The translations under genes and the position numbers were made by a program. This document shows, piece after piece, positions 45,066 to 54,341 of a stretch of 64,000 bases of DNA (position 1 is its first letter; each line of letters begins with the position of its first letter). The stretch is from Desulfonatronum thiosulfatophilum (GTDB lineage Bacteria; Desulfobacterota; Desulfovibrionia; Desulfovibrionales; Desulfonatronaceae). Under the pieces are notes generated by a model. It did not search any database and was not told the origin of the DNA. It saw only the letters and a list, made by a program, of their open reading frames with translations. The stretch is taken from contig NZ_FMXO01000020.1 of the NCBI RefSeq assembly GCF_900104215.1, forward strand, positions 21,843-85,842, in the 5' to 3' direction.

Positions 45066-45853
45066 ACAAAACCCGCCCCCTGATCGGCATTACCGGCCCG
45101 GATCATGGCGGCCTGGCCGCCTGGTGGTTCACCCGCTTGGCAGTGTTTCGAGCCGGCGGGCACAGCGTGCGGATCACGCCGCAACGGCCCGCGTCCATCG
45201 ACCGGCTGGACGGTCTGATTATCGGTGGAGGCGCTGACGTGGCCCCGGATCTGTATGGCGAGGAACTCCTGCCGCCCACGGAGGAAATGGCCGTGGGCGA
45301 ACGGGGCTGGTTTCGCCGCGCTCTGGCCGTATTGGCCTTCCCGCTCATGTTCCTGGCCCGCCGGCTCCTAACCACCCGCAATCCTGGTTTGAACACGGAG
45401 CGTGATGAACTGGAGCAGAACCTGCTCCGAAAGGCCCTGGACCGGAACCTGCCGGTGCTGGGCATCTGTCGGGGAGCGCAACTGATCAACGTGACAGCGG
45501 GCGGGAGCCTGCATCAGCATCTGGCGGGATTCTACCAGGAAACGCCGAACATCCGCAGCCTGCTGCCGCGCAAAACCGTTCAGGTGGCAGACGGCTCCCG
45601 TCTGGCCCTGATCCTGAAATGCGCCGTTTGCCGCGTCAACGCCCTGCACGACCAGGCCATCGACCGACTTGGCGCCGCCGTGCGCGTGGTCGCTTCGGAA
45701 GCCAACGGCGTGGTTCAGGCCGTTGAACTGACCGACAAGGACTTTGTGATCGGGGTCCAGTGGCATCCGGAATACCTGCCCCACCACCGCCGCCACCAGC
45801 GCCTGTTCCGGGCCCTGGTGGATAAGGCGAGGCAAAATCCGTCTCCCAACTGA
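45062..45853 (+). CDS. Peptidase C26, gamma-glutamyl-gamma-aminobutyrate hydrolase-like
   Basis: A 263-residue class I glutamine-amidotransferase-fold hydrolase. The nucleophile elbow is LGICRGAQLINV (Cys about 136) and the catalytic His-Glu is QWHPEY (about 234). Early GLIIGGGADV is the oxyanion region. The family cleaves gamma-glutamyl amide bonds (as PuuD does). A stretch rich in Arg, Phe and Leu (about 85-110) is an insertion. ATG 45062 overlaps the amidoligase stop as ATGA; ATG 45050 is also possible. Paired with an amide-forming enzyme, it could trim or recycle the product. Confidence 0.88.
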   Translation: MNKTRPLIGITGPDHGGLAAWWFTRLAVFRAGGHSVRITPQRPASIDRLDGLIIGGGADVAPDLYGEELLPPTEEMAVGERGWFRRALAVLAFPLMFLARRLLTTRNPGLNTERDELEQNLLRKALDRNLPVLGICRGAQLINVTAGGSLHQHLAGFYQETPNIRSLLPRKTVQVADGSRLALILKCAVCRVNALHDQAIDRLGAAVRVVASEANGVVQAVELTDKDFVIGVQWHPEYLPHHRRHQRLFRALVDKARQNPSPN

Positions 45854-45866
45854 TCGAACCCTTTCC

Positions 45867-47855
45867 CTACCGCACCGTATGCAGAAAATGCAGGTGCTTC
45901 TCGTACTGGTCCACCACATCCGTGATGATCTGGTCCTTGGTCCAGCCCATCAGGTCGTAGTCCTGCCCGCCCTCGCTGAGGTGCACTTCCGCCCGATAGA
46001 ATCGCAGCTGCTCGTCGCGGCGTTTCCTGGTGTCGCGCATGGCGAACGCCGGCGGGCTGTAGATTCGAGGCCGAACGGAGTAGAAGAAATCGATCTCGGC
46101 TCCATGGAGCACCTCCAGCCAGACTCGGCCGTCCTCGCCCTCCTCCGCCCGGACCGTGATATTGCGTCGCAGAAATTCGTCCGCAACCTCCAGAAGCGCC
46201 GGCTTGGCCGTATTATGAATGAATTCCAGAACCTCGTTCTTGGTGGGATTGTGCAGCAACGCGGCCAGACGCTTCTGCCAGGATATGGGCTTGCCGCCGA
46301 CCTGGGGCATCAGCACGGCGCTGCGCAGGCTGGTCCGTTTGGCTCCCTCAAGACGCAAGGCCCGCAACAATCCCCAGCACATCAAGAGCATGATCGCCGT
46401 GAACGGCAGGGCGCCGGCAATGGAAGCGGTCTGCAACGCGCCCAGTCCGCCTGCCAGCAGCAAGGCCGCGGCCACAAGGCCTTCGCTCAGTGCCCAGAAG
46501 ATGCGCTGCCAGACCGGAGCGTCCTCTTCCCCGCCCGAGGCGAGCATGTCGATGACCAGGGAACCGGAGTCCGACGAGGTCACGAAGAACGTGACCACCA
46601 GGATCGTTGCGATCAGGGACATCAGGGTGGACAGCGGCAGGTGCTCGAAAAACTCGAACAGGGCCATGGTCGTGTCTGCGGCCACGGCTGTGCCCAGTTC
46701 GGTGATGCCCTGGACCATGATCATGTGCAGGGCCGTGTTTCCGAAAAACGTCATCCACATGAAAGTGAACCCCACCGGCACCAGCAGTACGCCCAGCACG
46801 AATTCCCGGATGGTCCGGCCCCGGGAGACCCGGGCGATGAACATGCCCACGAACGGCGCCCAGGCGATCCACCATCCCCAGTAGAACAGGGTCCAGCCGC
46901 CGATCCAGCCCGTGGGTTCGTAGGCGTACATGTTGAACGTCTTGGAGACGATGTCCGAGGCATAGGCCCCGATGTTCTGGGTCAGGGCCTGAAGCAGATA
47001 GACCGTGGGGCCGGTGATCAGGACGAACGCCAGCAGGCCCACGGCCAGAATCATGTTCAATTCCGAAATCCGGCGAATGCCGCCGTCCAGTCCAAGGACC
47101 ACGGATACGGTGGCGATAATGGTTATTCCCGTGATCAGGGCGATCTGCACGCCGATGGTATTGGGAACGCCGAACAGGTATTCCAGGCCGGAATTGACCT
47201 GCATGGCGCCGAATCCCAGGGACGTGGCCACGCCGAACATGGTGCCCAGGATGGCGAAGATGTCCACGGCATGACCGATGGGACCATGGATGCGCTCGCC
47301 GATCAAAGGATAGAACGCGGAACGGATGGTCAGGGGCAGGTCGTGGCGATAGGAGAAATAGGCCAGGGAAATGGCGATCACCGCATAGATGGCCCAGGCA
47401 TGAACGCCCCAGTGGAAGAAGGTGATCTTCATGGCCTCCCGGGCCGCCGCCACGGTTGCCGGCTCCCCCACTGGAGGCGTCATGTAATGCATCACCGGCT
47501 CGGCAACGCCGAAAAACATCAGGCCGATGCCCATGCCCGCTGAAAAAAGCATGGCGAACCATGAAAGATAGCTGTACCCCGGTTCGCTGTGATCCGGGCC
47601 GAGCTTGATCCGTCCGTAGCCGGACAGGGCCAGAAGGACCACGAAGATCAGAAAGACGGCAACGGAGAGCACGTAGAACCAGCCCGCGGCATGAACGATC
47701 CACCCTTGCACGCTGCCGAACACCGTCCCGGCCCGTTCCGGAGCAATCATGGCGAAGACGACAAAGAACAGGATCAACCCTGCCGCACCGAAAAAGACCG
47801 GCGGATTGATCTGGACTCGGGGCTTTGTTTCGGGAATCTCAGGTGTGGCGTTCAT
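45867..47855 (-). CDS. BCCT-family osmolyte transporter (BetT-like)
   Basis: A 662-residue membrane protein with twelve helices. GMGIGLMFFGVAEPVMHY and FYWGWWIAWAPFVGMFIARV are the substrate-site signatures of betaine/choline/carnitine transporters. A cytoplasmic C-terminal domain of about 150 residues (after about 510) is of the BetT/osmosensing type. The transporter would import choline, glycine betaine or a similar solute with Na+ or H+. The start ATG 47855 overlaps the stop of the CNNM-like gene as ATGA, so they are translationally coupled. It is convergent with the peptidase gene, 13 bases apart. Confidence 0.92.
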   Translation of the reverse strand: MNATPEIPETKPRVQINPPVFFGAAGLILFFVVFAMIAPERAGTVFGSVQGWIVHAAGWFYVLSVAVFLIFVVLLALSGYGRIKLGPDHSEPGYSYLSWFAMLFSAGMGIGLMFFGVAEPVMHYMTPPVGEPATVAAAREAMKITFFHWGVHAWAIYAVIAISLAYFSYRHDLPLTIRSAFYPLIGERIHGPIGHAVDIFAILGTMFGVATSLGFGAMQVNSGLEYLFGVPNTIGVQIALITGITIIATVSVVLGLDGGIRRISELNMILAVGLLAFVLITGPTVYLLQALTQNIGAYASDIVSKTFNMYAYEPTGWIGGWTLFYWGWWIAWAPFVGMFIARVSRGRTIREFVLGVLLVPVGFTFMWMTFFGNTALHMIMVQGITELGTAVAADTTMALFEFFEHLPLSTLMSLIATILVVTFFVTSSDSGSLVIDMLASGGEEDAPVWQRIFWALSEGLVAAALLLAGGLGALQTASIAGALPFTAIMLLMCWGLLRALRLEGAKRTSLRSAVLMPQVGGKPISWQKRLAALLHNPTKNEVLEFIHNTAKPALLEVADEFLRRNITVRAEEGEDGRVWLEVLHGAEIDFFYSVRPRIYSPPAFAMRDTRKRRDEQLRFYRAEVHLSEGGQDYDLMGWTKDQIITDVVDQYEKHLHFLHTVR

Positions 47856-48910
47856 CGGCTTTCCTCCTTGGCTGACGTCGTCCGGTCCGAAACCACCGCT
47901 TCCTCCCTGCGGACGATGCCGCGCAGCAGCCTGCCCAGGATGTCCGAACCGGTGATGACGTGCTTTTCCTCCCCCCAATAGAGAATGATGTCCCTGTCCA
48001 CCACGTCGTCGTCCGGACGTTCGGCATGAACCTTCAGCCTGGGGATGACCGAACCCAGGCTGGTCATGGGGTCGCGCACGATGATGGGCCGATGGCAGTG
48101 GACCAGGGGATTGAACTGGCGCGGATTGAAAAAGGCTTCCCGCAGGAAACCGCTCGCATCCACAGCCAGCCGGGGTTCGCCTTCCAGATCCACAAGGATG
48201 ACCCAGGTCTTTTTCGAACTCTGAAGCAGTTTCAGGAAGGGATCGGACCTGGAAGGCTTGATCCGCGGAAAAACCGGCATCTCGCCCTCGAACTTCATGG
48301 TCAGGATGCTGCGCGGGTCCACCACCTCCCCTTCGGCGGCCACGGGCAGATCGTCCAGGGCCAGGAAGTTCAAACTGCCCTTGCCTTCAACCTTGTCGAT
48401 CTCCGTGGAAGCGGAGTTCATGTGCATCTTGATCAGTTCCCGCAGGTCCTGTTCCCGAAAAAAGCCGATGCCCTCCGGCCCCAGCCACCTGTCCAGGATC
48501 AATGCCGTGGGTTTGGCCACGGGATACAGGACGATCTGGTACAGCCGAATCACCGGTGCCAGCAAGGAACCCATCTTCAGGGCGTTTCGCGAAAAATACG
48601 CCTGGGGCATGATTTCTCCGCAGATGGTGATCAGCACCGTGGAGAACAGGAATGCAGCCACCCCGGCGAGCACGGAGTTGGAGAGCAGAGCCAGAAGCAC
48701 GTTCACTCCCACGTTGGCCCACAGGATGGTCACCAGCAGGAGGTTGGAATCCCGGCGCAGAGCCAGAATCCGTCGGGCATGGGGGTTGTTCCGGAAAGCC
48801 TCCATCTCCAGGTGCAGCTTGCTCACCGAAAAAAAGGCCAAATTCAGGCCGGAAAGCATGGCGGATTGCGTCAGACAGGCAAGAATCCCGATCCAGGTCA
48901 GAAGAGTCAT
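47852..48910 (-). CDS. CNNM/CorC-type (DUF21 + CBS) membrane protein
   Basis: A 352-residue protein. An N-terminal DUF21 membrane domain of three or four helices (about 1-150, with TQSAMLSGLNLAFFSVSKLH and NLLLVTILWANVGVNVLLAL) is followed by a CBS pair (about 195-330, with FLKLLQSSKKTWVILVDLEG). Related proteins (CorB/CNNM, HlyC) handle Mg2+ or Co2+ export. The start is ATG 48910. It is the first of two coupled genes with the BCCT transporter, suggesting ion-linked control of osmolyte uptake. No CorC_HlyC end domain was seen. Confidence 0.85.
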   Translation of the reverse strand: MTLLTWIGILACLTQSAMLSGLNLAFFSVSKLHLEMEAFRNNPHARRILALRRDSNLLLVTILWANVGVNVLLALLSNSVLAGVAAFLFSTVLITICGEIMPQAYFSRNALKMGSLLAPVIRLYQIVLYPVAKPTALILDRWLGPEGIGFFREQDLRELIKMHMNSASTEIDKVEGKGSLNFLALDDLPVAAEGEVVDPRSILTMKFEGEMPVFPRIKPSRSDPFLKLLQSSKKTWVILVDLEGEPRLAVDASGFLREAFFNPRQFNPLVHCHRPIIVRDPMTSLGSVIPRLKVHAERPDDDVVDRDIILYWGEEKHVITGSDILGRLLRGIVRREEAVVSDRTTSAKEESR

Positions 48911-49181
48911 GGAATTGAGGTTAAATCACGGCGGGATATGGAGCAACAGGCAAAACCAAGCCCGCTTCGCGGATAATCAGAATACGTCCTGGAAGAGTGC
49001 CACGATTGGCTCTTGGCACCGGGAAGAGAGTTCGGATCGTGGAAAAGGAAGTGGTTTTACTCGTGGTCATCAGCAGAAATGGCGTCTCAGCGCAAAGCCA
49101 CTCCCCACCATCACCCAGAGTTTTCCGCGGCTGTCAGCTTTGCGCTTGGCTCTTCTTGTTCGCGCCAAGCGGCTCAATACT

Positions 49182-49724
49182 TCACGATCCCGCTTTCTGG
49201 TCTTGGAAGCCTTCGCGGACAATTCGCGACTGTCCGGTTTGCAGGTCCAGATCATAGATGTTGAAGTTGGTGCGCATGTCCAGCCCCTCGTAGTGGACGG
49301 CAAAGTTCAGGGAGGCCGAGCCTTCATCTCCGCTGGTAATCCGATGAAAGACTAACCGCGGCCAGACAAGCATGGCCGGACCGTCAAAAAGAACACTGCC
49401 ATCCTGGTGAAGAATCCGGCTGGAGGTGACGGTAAAGCTGTGCATGCCGTGATCCCGCAGATAGATGTCCACATGGCGGGTACCATGAAGCACGATCAAG
49501 TTGTCGTCCTGGGAAGGATGCATGTACCAGGGGCGGGCCACATCGCCCACCGGTCCCGGAGAAACCGCGCTTTGGGCATGGATGACCCGGTCAATGGCAT
49601 CGATGCGCGGCAGAAACTCCATGGGCACGTTGTCGAAAAAAACTCCGGGCGTGCGACGAAGCTGTTTCAAGGGTATGATCCGATAAAAATCTGGAATTTC
49701 TGCAAATACTGATGATTTCGACAT
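49182..49724 (-). CDS. Cupin-like protein of unknown function
   Basis: A 180-residue protein without membrane segments. MHPSQDDNLIVLHGTRHVDI followed by RLVFHRITSGDEGSASLNFA resembles a single cupin barrel with His residues that could bind metal, with no close family match. ATG 49724 is preceded by a clear GAGGAA site. The frame stays open upstream to ATG 49760, giving MPKLPNDSKRNS, which looks like a HicA start (see findings). 270 bases downstream (48911-49181) contain no gene. Confidence 0.65.
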   Translation of the reverse strand: MSKSSVFAEIPDFYRIIPLKQLRRTPGVFFDNVPMEFLPRIDAIDRVIHAQSAVSPGPVGDVARPWYMHPSQDDNLIVLHGTRHVDIYLRDHGMHSFTVTSSRILHQDGSVLFDGPAMLVWPRLVFHRITSGDEGSASLNFAVHYEGLDMRTNFNIYDLDLQTGQSRIVREGFQDQKAGS

Positions 49725-49752
49725 GGAGTTCCTCTTGCTATCATTAGGCAGT

Positions 49753-49959
49753 TTAGGCATGAGCTGATACCTGGAATGTCGTCAACAGGGAACGTCCGCT
49801 CACGGAAAGTGGAAACTCTTCGAGGTAAAGCTCTGTTGCCTCTCGAAGATTATTCAGTGCTTCCTCAACGGTTTCACCTTGCGTTGTCGTGCCGGTTTCC
49901 GGGTTCACGGCCACATAACCACCTTCGGGAGCGGGGGTCAGTACGGCTGATAGTTCCAT
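49753..49959 (-). CDS. hicB: HicB-like antitoxin, orphan
   Basis: A 68-residue HicB partial-RNase-H-fold protein: MELSAVLTPAPEGGYVAVNP, then TTTQGETVEEALNNLREATE and LYLEEFPL, and a LLTTFQVSA end. HicB neutralises the HicA mRNA interferase. No dsRBD-type HicA gene is adjacent on either side, so this is an orphan antitoxin or remnant. Length (68) is short but normal for the HTH-less kind. ATG 49959 follows AGGAGAAT. Confidence 0.85.
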   Translation of the reverse strand: MELSAVLTPAPEGGYVAVNPETGTTTQGETVEEALNNLREATELYLEEFPLSVSGRSLLTTFQVSAHA

Positions 49960-50351
49960 GATATTCTCCTCTGGATGTGGGGGGGAGCGAATGCCTGAGC
50001 TCAACCGCACCTAATATAAGCGTGGTTGGAGCGCTTTGTTGGGCATGATGAAGTATGCACGTTTTCGTATGCAGCTACAAGCCCAGCACTTTGTGACCTT
50101 CAGGATTGTTTCTATTCCAGGTGTTTTGTTCTTCGAAATATCCCTGGGAGTGGCTCCAATTTAATCGTACCACAAATTTCATATGCGATCCCCCCACAGG
50201 ACAGGGATGCTCAAAAGGACATGGCTTCCGGAGAGCTGAAACCCGTGCTGGCGGATCAGCTCTTCAATCTTCCATCTTATCCCTTGACTGCCGGATTCTG
50301 AGAGCGATAGAACATTAATAACTCTTAATGAACTCTCAGCCAAGGAACACG
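49960..50351. other. Intergenic region without recognised gene
   Basis: About 390 bases between the divergent hicB and CheB-CheR genes. Short readable stretches exist on the plus strand but lack ribosome sites and family likeness. The last 60 bases become AT-rich (ATTAATAACTCTTAATG), probably promoter sequence for the chemotaxis-like gene. Confidence 0.5.
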
Positions 50352-53300
50352 ATGTCTCCGAGCAAAAAAAACAAGGCCAAGCCGATCAAGTCCGCCAGCC
50401 AAGAGTTGGCGGCTTCAAGTTCTGCTGAAGCGCCGCAACCCGCTGCAGACCCGGCCGCGGGCTTCCCCATCGTAGGCATCGGGGCTTCGGCTGGAGGCCT
50501 GGCCGCCTTCGAGGCCTTCTTCTCCGGCATGCCTGAGGATACCGACCCCAACATGGCTTTTGTCCTGGTCCAGCATCTGGCCCCGGACCACAAGAGCATG
50601 CTCACGGAACTGATCCGGCGCTACACCAGGATGAAGGTCTTCGAGGTTGAGGACGGAATGCAGGTCCGTCCCAACTGCATCTACATCATCCCCCCGAACC
50701 GGGACATGGCCTTCCTGAACAGCACCCTCCAGTTGCTGGAACCCAACGCCCCGCGCGGCCATCGCCTGCCCATCGACTTCTTCTTCCGCTCCCTGGCCCA
50801 GGACCAGCGCGAACGGGCCATCGGCATCGTGCTTTCCGGCACGGGCAGCGACGGTACCCTTGGCGTGCGGGATATCAAGGGCGAGGGTGGCATGGCCATG
50901 GCCCAGAACCCGGCCTCCACCGAATACGACGGCATGCCGCGCAGCGCCTTGGCCACGGGGTTGGTGGATTTCGAGCTGCCTCCGGCGGAGATGCCGGCCC
51001 AGCTTATCGCCTACGTGACCCATGCCTTCGGCAGGCCACCCAAGCGCCGGGCCGCTCCCTCGACCAAGTCCGAGAATGAGTTGAAAAAAATCTTTGTCCT
51101 GCTGCGCAACCAGACCGGGCACGACTTTTCCCAGTACAAGCCATCCACTGTATTGCGGCGCATCGAGCGGCGCATGGCCGTTCATCAGATCGAAACCATA
51201 AGTGGATACGTCCGATTCATGCAGCAAACGCCGGAAGAGGTAAAAAGCCTGTTCCGCGACCTGCTCATCGGGGTGACCAGTTTCTTCCGTGATCCTGAGG
51301 CATTCAAGGCCCTGGAGAAGCAGGTCGTGCCCAAGCTCTTTGCCGACAAGCCGGCCAACGCCGTGATCCGGGTCTGGTCCGTGGGCTGCTCCTCCGGCGA
51401 GGAGGCCTATTCCCTGGCCATCCTTCTCGCTGAGCACCAGGCGGTCGTCCCCCAGAACTTTCAGTTGCAGATCTTTGCCACGGACATTGACAGCCAGGCT
51501 ATTGCCACGGCCCGGGCCGGCATCTATCCGGCCTCCATCGCCACGGATGTTTCGCCGGAACGGCTGGAGCGTTTTTTCACGTTCGAGCCGGACAACGGCA
51601 TCTTTCGCATCAAAAAGACGATTCGCGACATGGTGGTTTTTTCCGAGCATAACGTGATCAAGGACCCGCCTTTTTCCAAGCTCGACCTGATCAGTTGCCG
51701 CAACCTGCTGATCTACATGAACGCCGAGCTGCAAAGCAAAATCATCCAGCTCTTTCACTTCGCCTTGAATCCGGGAGGCTTCCTCTTCCAGGGGACTTCC
51801 GAGAACGCAGGTTTATTGGATTTCTTTGCCGTGCTGGAGCGCAAGCAAAAGCTCTACCAGCGCAAGATCGACCCTTCAGGGGCCCAGCATGCGGACTTTG
51901 GGCGGTTCCCGTCGTCCATGATGGCCAATCACGTCGCACTTCCACAGGTTGCCGAAAGAACGAGCGCCGCCAAAAAACCGTCGGTGCGCGAGATGACCGA
52001 ACAGGCCTTGCTGCGAGAGGTTGTCCAGGCGGGGGCACTGATCAATGCCCAGGGGGACATTCTCTACCTGCATGGACGCATGGGCATGTACCTGGAACAG
52101 CCCCCCGGGGAGGTCAAGCATCCCAACATCTTGCAGATGGCCCGGGAGGGGCTGCGCCACGACCTGACGATCACCCTGCACAAAGTTTTACAGACCAGGG
52201 CAAGCGTGCGTCGTCCGGGACTGCGGATCAAAACCAACGGCGACTTCATCACCGTCAACCTGATCGTCCGTCCCATGGCCGCCGCCCCTGCCGCCTGGTC
52301 CGAGCCCCCCCTGTGCCTGGTCATCCTGGAGAATGTCCAGGAACCGGAGCACTGTGATCCGGCAACAGTACCCACCGGGCAGGACGGCAAACCGAGATCA
52401 AAGTCGGACAGTATGGATGCCGACGCCCGCATCGCGGCGCTGAAGGAGGATTTGCGGGCCAAGGAGGAATATCTTCAGGCCGCCAACGAGGAACTGGAGA
52501 CATCCAATGAAGAGCTGAAGTCCTTCAGCGAGGAAATGCAGTCCGTGAACGAGGAGCTGCAATCCACCAACGAAGAGATGGAAACCTCCAAGGAGGAGCT
52601 GCAGTCGATCAACGAGGAGCTGACCACGATCAACGCCGAACTGCAGTCCAAGATGGCCGAATTGTCCCGGGCCAACAACGACATGAACAATCTGCTGGCC
52701 GGCACGGGCATCGCCACCATCTTTGTGGACCTCCAGTTGCGCATCCTGCGCTTCACCCCCACCGCCACCAGGATCATAAATCTGATTCTGAGCGACGTCG
52801 GCCGGCCCTTGGCCCACATCCTCTCCAACTTGTCCGGTTACGACGCGCTGATATACGACACCCAGGCCGTGCTGGACACTCTGGCCCCGAAAGAGGTGGA
52901 GGTGCGGACAAAAGAAGATCGATGGTATGCCCTGCGCATTCAGCCCTACCGGACCTTGAACAACGCCATCGAAGGCGCGGTGCTGACCTTTGTGGACATC
53001 ACGGCCACGCGACAGCTCCGCGAGACGATGCTGGTGAACGAGGAGCGGCTGCGGGTCGCGCTCAGCGCTTCTTCCATGACGCTCTCCAACCAGGACATGG
53101 ACCTGCGGTATACCTGGATGTACCCCCTTGCTCTCGGGTATTCCTCTGAACAGATCATCGGCAAAACCGATGTCGACCTTCTGCCCGAACAGGAGGCCGC
53201 CGAACTGACGACCCTCAAGCAACGAGTCATGAACAGCGGAAAAGGCCTGCGGCAAACAATCCGGAGCACCATTGCCGGCAAAACCTTTGAGCAAGACCTG

Positions 53301-53498
53301 ACCATTGAACCACTGCGCGATTCCAGTGGCTCAATGGTCGGGATCACCTGCGCCTCTGTGGACGTCACCGGGCAACATACCCGGGAAGAAACGGATCCCG
53401 GTGCAAAGGAAGCATTGCCGCCTGATAAGACGGAGGCAACTTATGACACCGGAATAGCCGCTCCAGAGACGCCGCGGATTTGCGACAAAAGGCCATAA
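50352..53498 (+). CDS. CheB-CheR-PAS fusion chemotaxis-type protein
   Basis: A 1048-residue soluble protein. The CheB methylesterase domain (about 35-225) keeps its catalytic triad: Ser in GIGASAGGLAAF, His in VQHLAPDHKSML and Asp in SGTGSDGTLG. The CheR methyltransferase domain (about 245-510) has VWSVGCSSGEEAYSLA for SAM binding. A long coiled coil (about 695-780, heptads of NEEL/NEEM/KEEL) leads to two PAS domains (about 780-1000). No CheB receiver or kinase domain is present. I take ATG 50352 with an AAGGAA site over ATG 50328. A response regulator starts 37 bases downstream, a likely partner. Such hybrids can act in non-chemotactic sensing. Confidence 0.92.
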   Translation: MSPSKKNKAKPIKSASQELAASSSAEAPQPAADPAAGFPIVGIGASAGGLAAFEAFFSGMPEDTDPNMAFVLVQHLAPDHKSMLTELIRRYTRMKVFEVEDGMQVRPNCIYIIPPNRDMAFLNSTLQLLEPNAPRGHRLPIDFFFRSLAQDQRERAIGIVLSGTGSDGTLGVRDIKGEGGMAMAQNPASTEYDGMPRSALATGLVDFELPPAEMPAQLIAYVTHAFGRPPKRRAAPSTKSENELKKIFVLLRNQTGHDFSQYKPSTVLRRIERRMAVHQIETISGYVRFMQQTPEEVKSLFRDLLIGVTSFFRDPEAFKALEKQVVPKLFADKPANAVIRVWSVGCSSGEEAYSLAILLAEHQAVVPQNFQLQIFATDIDSQAIATARAGIYPASIATDVSPERLERFFTFEPDNGIFRIKKTIRDMVVFSEHNVIKDPPFSKLDLISCRNLLIYMNAELQSKIIQLFHFALNPGGFLFQGTSENAGLLDFFAVLERKQKLYQRKIDPSGAQHADFGRFPSSMMANHVALPQVAERTSAAKKPSVREMTEQALLREVVQAGALINAQGDILYLHGRMGMYLEQPPGEVKHPNILQMAREGLRHDLTITLHKVLQTRASVRRPGLRIKTNGDFITVNLIVRPMAAAPAAWSEPPLCLVILENVQEPEHCDPATVPTGQDGKPRSKSDSMDADARIAALKEDLRAKEEYLQAANEELETSNEELKSFSEEMQSVNEELQSTNEEMETSKEELQSINEELTTINAELQSKMAELSRANNDMNNLLAGTGIATIFVDLQLRILRFTPTATRIINLILSDVGRPLAHILSNLSGYDALIYDTQAVLDTLAPKEVEVRTKEDRWYALRIQPYRTLNNAIEGAVLTFVDITATRQLRETMLVNEERLRVALSASSMTLSNQDMDLRYTWMYPLALGYSSEQIIGKTDVDLLPEQEAAELTTLKQRVMNSGKGLRQTIRSTIAGKTFEQDLTIEPLRDSSGSMVGITCASVDVTGQHTREETDPGAKEALPPDKTEATYDTGIAAPETPRICDKRP

Positions 53499-53535
53499 TG
53501 TCATTTTGAAAGCAAACGTAGAATCAGGAACCGGC

Positions 53536-54210
53536 ATGACACAGAAAAAAACAGTGTTGATCGTCGATGACCACCCGCTCTACAGGGAAGGTCTGAAGGC
53601 GATAATCGCTCGAAGCCCGGCATTCGAGGTGGCGGGGGAGGCCGGGGACGCGGAGGAGGGGCTTTGGCGGGCCAAGGCGTTGCGGCCTGATCTTGCCCTG
53701 GTGGACATATCCCTGTCCGGTGGGCAGAACGGCATCGATCTGGTCCGGGGCCTGAAAAGCACCCTGCCCGACACGCGGGTCCTGGTGGTCAGCATGCATT
53801 CCGGCATGGACTACATCACCGAAGCCTTCCAGGCCGGAGCCCTGGGATACATGGTCAAGGAATCCGCTGGCGACGGATTGCTGAAAGCGCTCGAAGCCGT
53901 GGCCACCGGCACGTTTTTTCTGGACAGTTCGGTTTCCCGGGAAGTGGTCCTGGGAATTGTAAATACCCCTGGTGTACGGTCGGTCGACGACGACTACGCG
54001 AGCCTGACGCCACGCGAGCAGAAGATCTTGCGACTGCTGGCGGAAGGTCAAACGGCCAAGGAAATTGCGAACCGGCTTTGCATCAGCCCGAAAACAGTGG
54101 AGAACCACCGTACCAACATCATGCGCAAGCTCGAACTCCGGCGTCCCATGGACCTGATTCGCTACGCGGTCAGGATCGGGCTGATCGATGTGGACCAGTG
54201 GAAGGATTGA
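53536..54210 (+). CDS. NarL/LuxR-family response regulator
   Basis: A 224-residue regulator. The receiver (about 1-120) has VLIVDDHPLYREGL, the phospho-acceptor in LALVDISLSGGQNG and the switch Lys in GYMVKESAG. The C-terminal LuxR-type HTH has LTPREQKILRLLAEGQTAKE followed by NRLCISPKTVENHRTNIM. ATG 53536 with an AGGAA site is preferred to TTG 53506. Directly behind the CheB-CheR-PAS fusion, it may be the output of that sensor, although no kinase is encoded next to it. Confidence 0.93.
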   Translation: MTQKKTVLIVDDHPLYREGLKAIIARSPAFEVAGEAGDAEEGLWRAKALRPDLALVDISLSGGQNGIDLVRGLKSTLPDTRVLVVSMHSGMDYITEAFQAGALGYMVKESAGDGLLKALEAVATGTFFLDSSVSREVVLGIVNTPGVRSVDDDYASLTPREQKILRLLAEGQTAKEIANRLCISPKTVENHRTNIMRKLELRRPMDLIRYAVRIGLIDVDQWKD

Positions 54211-54315
54211 GCCCCGTTATTTCTCGACTACCACAGGACTTTACGCCATAAGAGAACATCCTCCCCCAGCTCTCCCTTCAATTCAAATCCATCAAACACC
54301 CTCCTCAATATCAAC

Positions 54316-54341
54316 CCCGGGAGATATTCCCGACTCCCGGG
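54316..54341 (+). terminator. Possible weak terminator of the response-regulator gene
   Basis: CCCGGGAG and CTCCCGGG form an 8-bp stem with a 10-base loop about 105 bases after the stop. Only a pyrimidine-rich stretch follows (ACTTCTTCTCG), not a clean T-run. Confidence 0.35.

Noticed and set aside
47856..47978. 41-residue N-terminal extension of the BCCT transporter
   Set aside because: Unconserved and overlaps the CNNM gene; ATG 47855 with ATGA overlap is better.
50106..50318. Short plus-strand frames ahead of the CheB-CheR gene
   Set aside because: No ribosome site, no resemblance to known small proteins, two frames overlapping one another.
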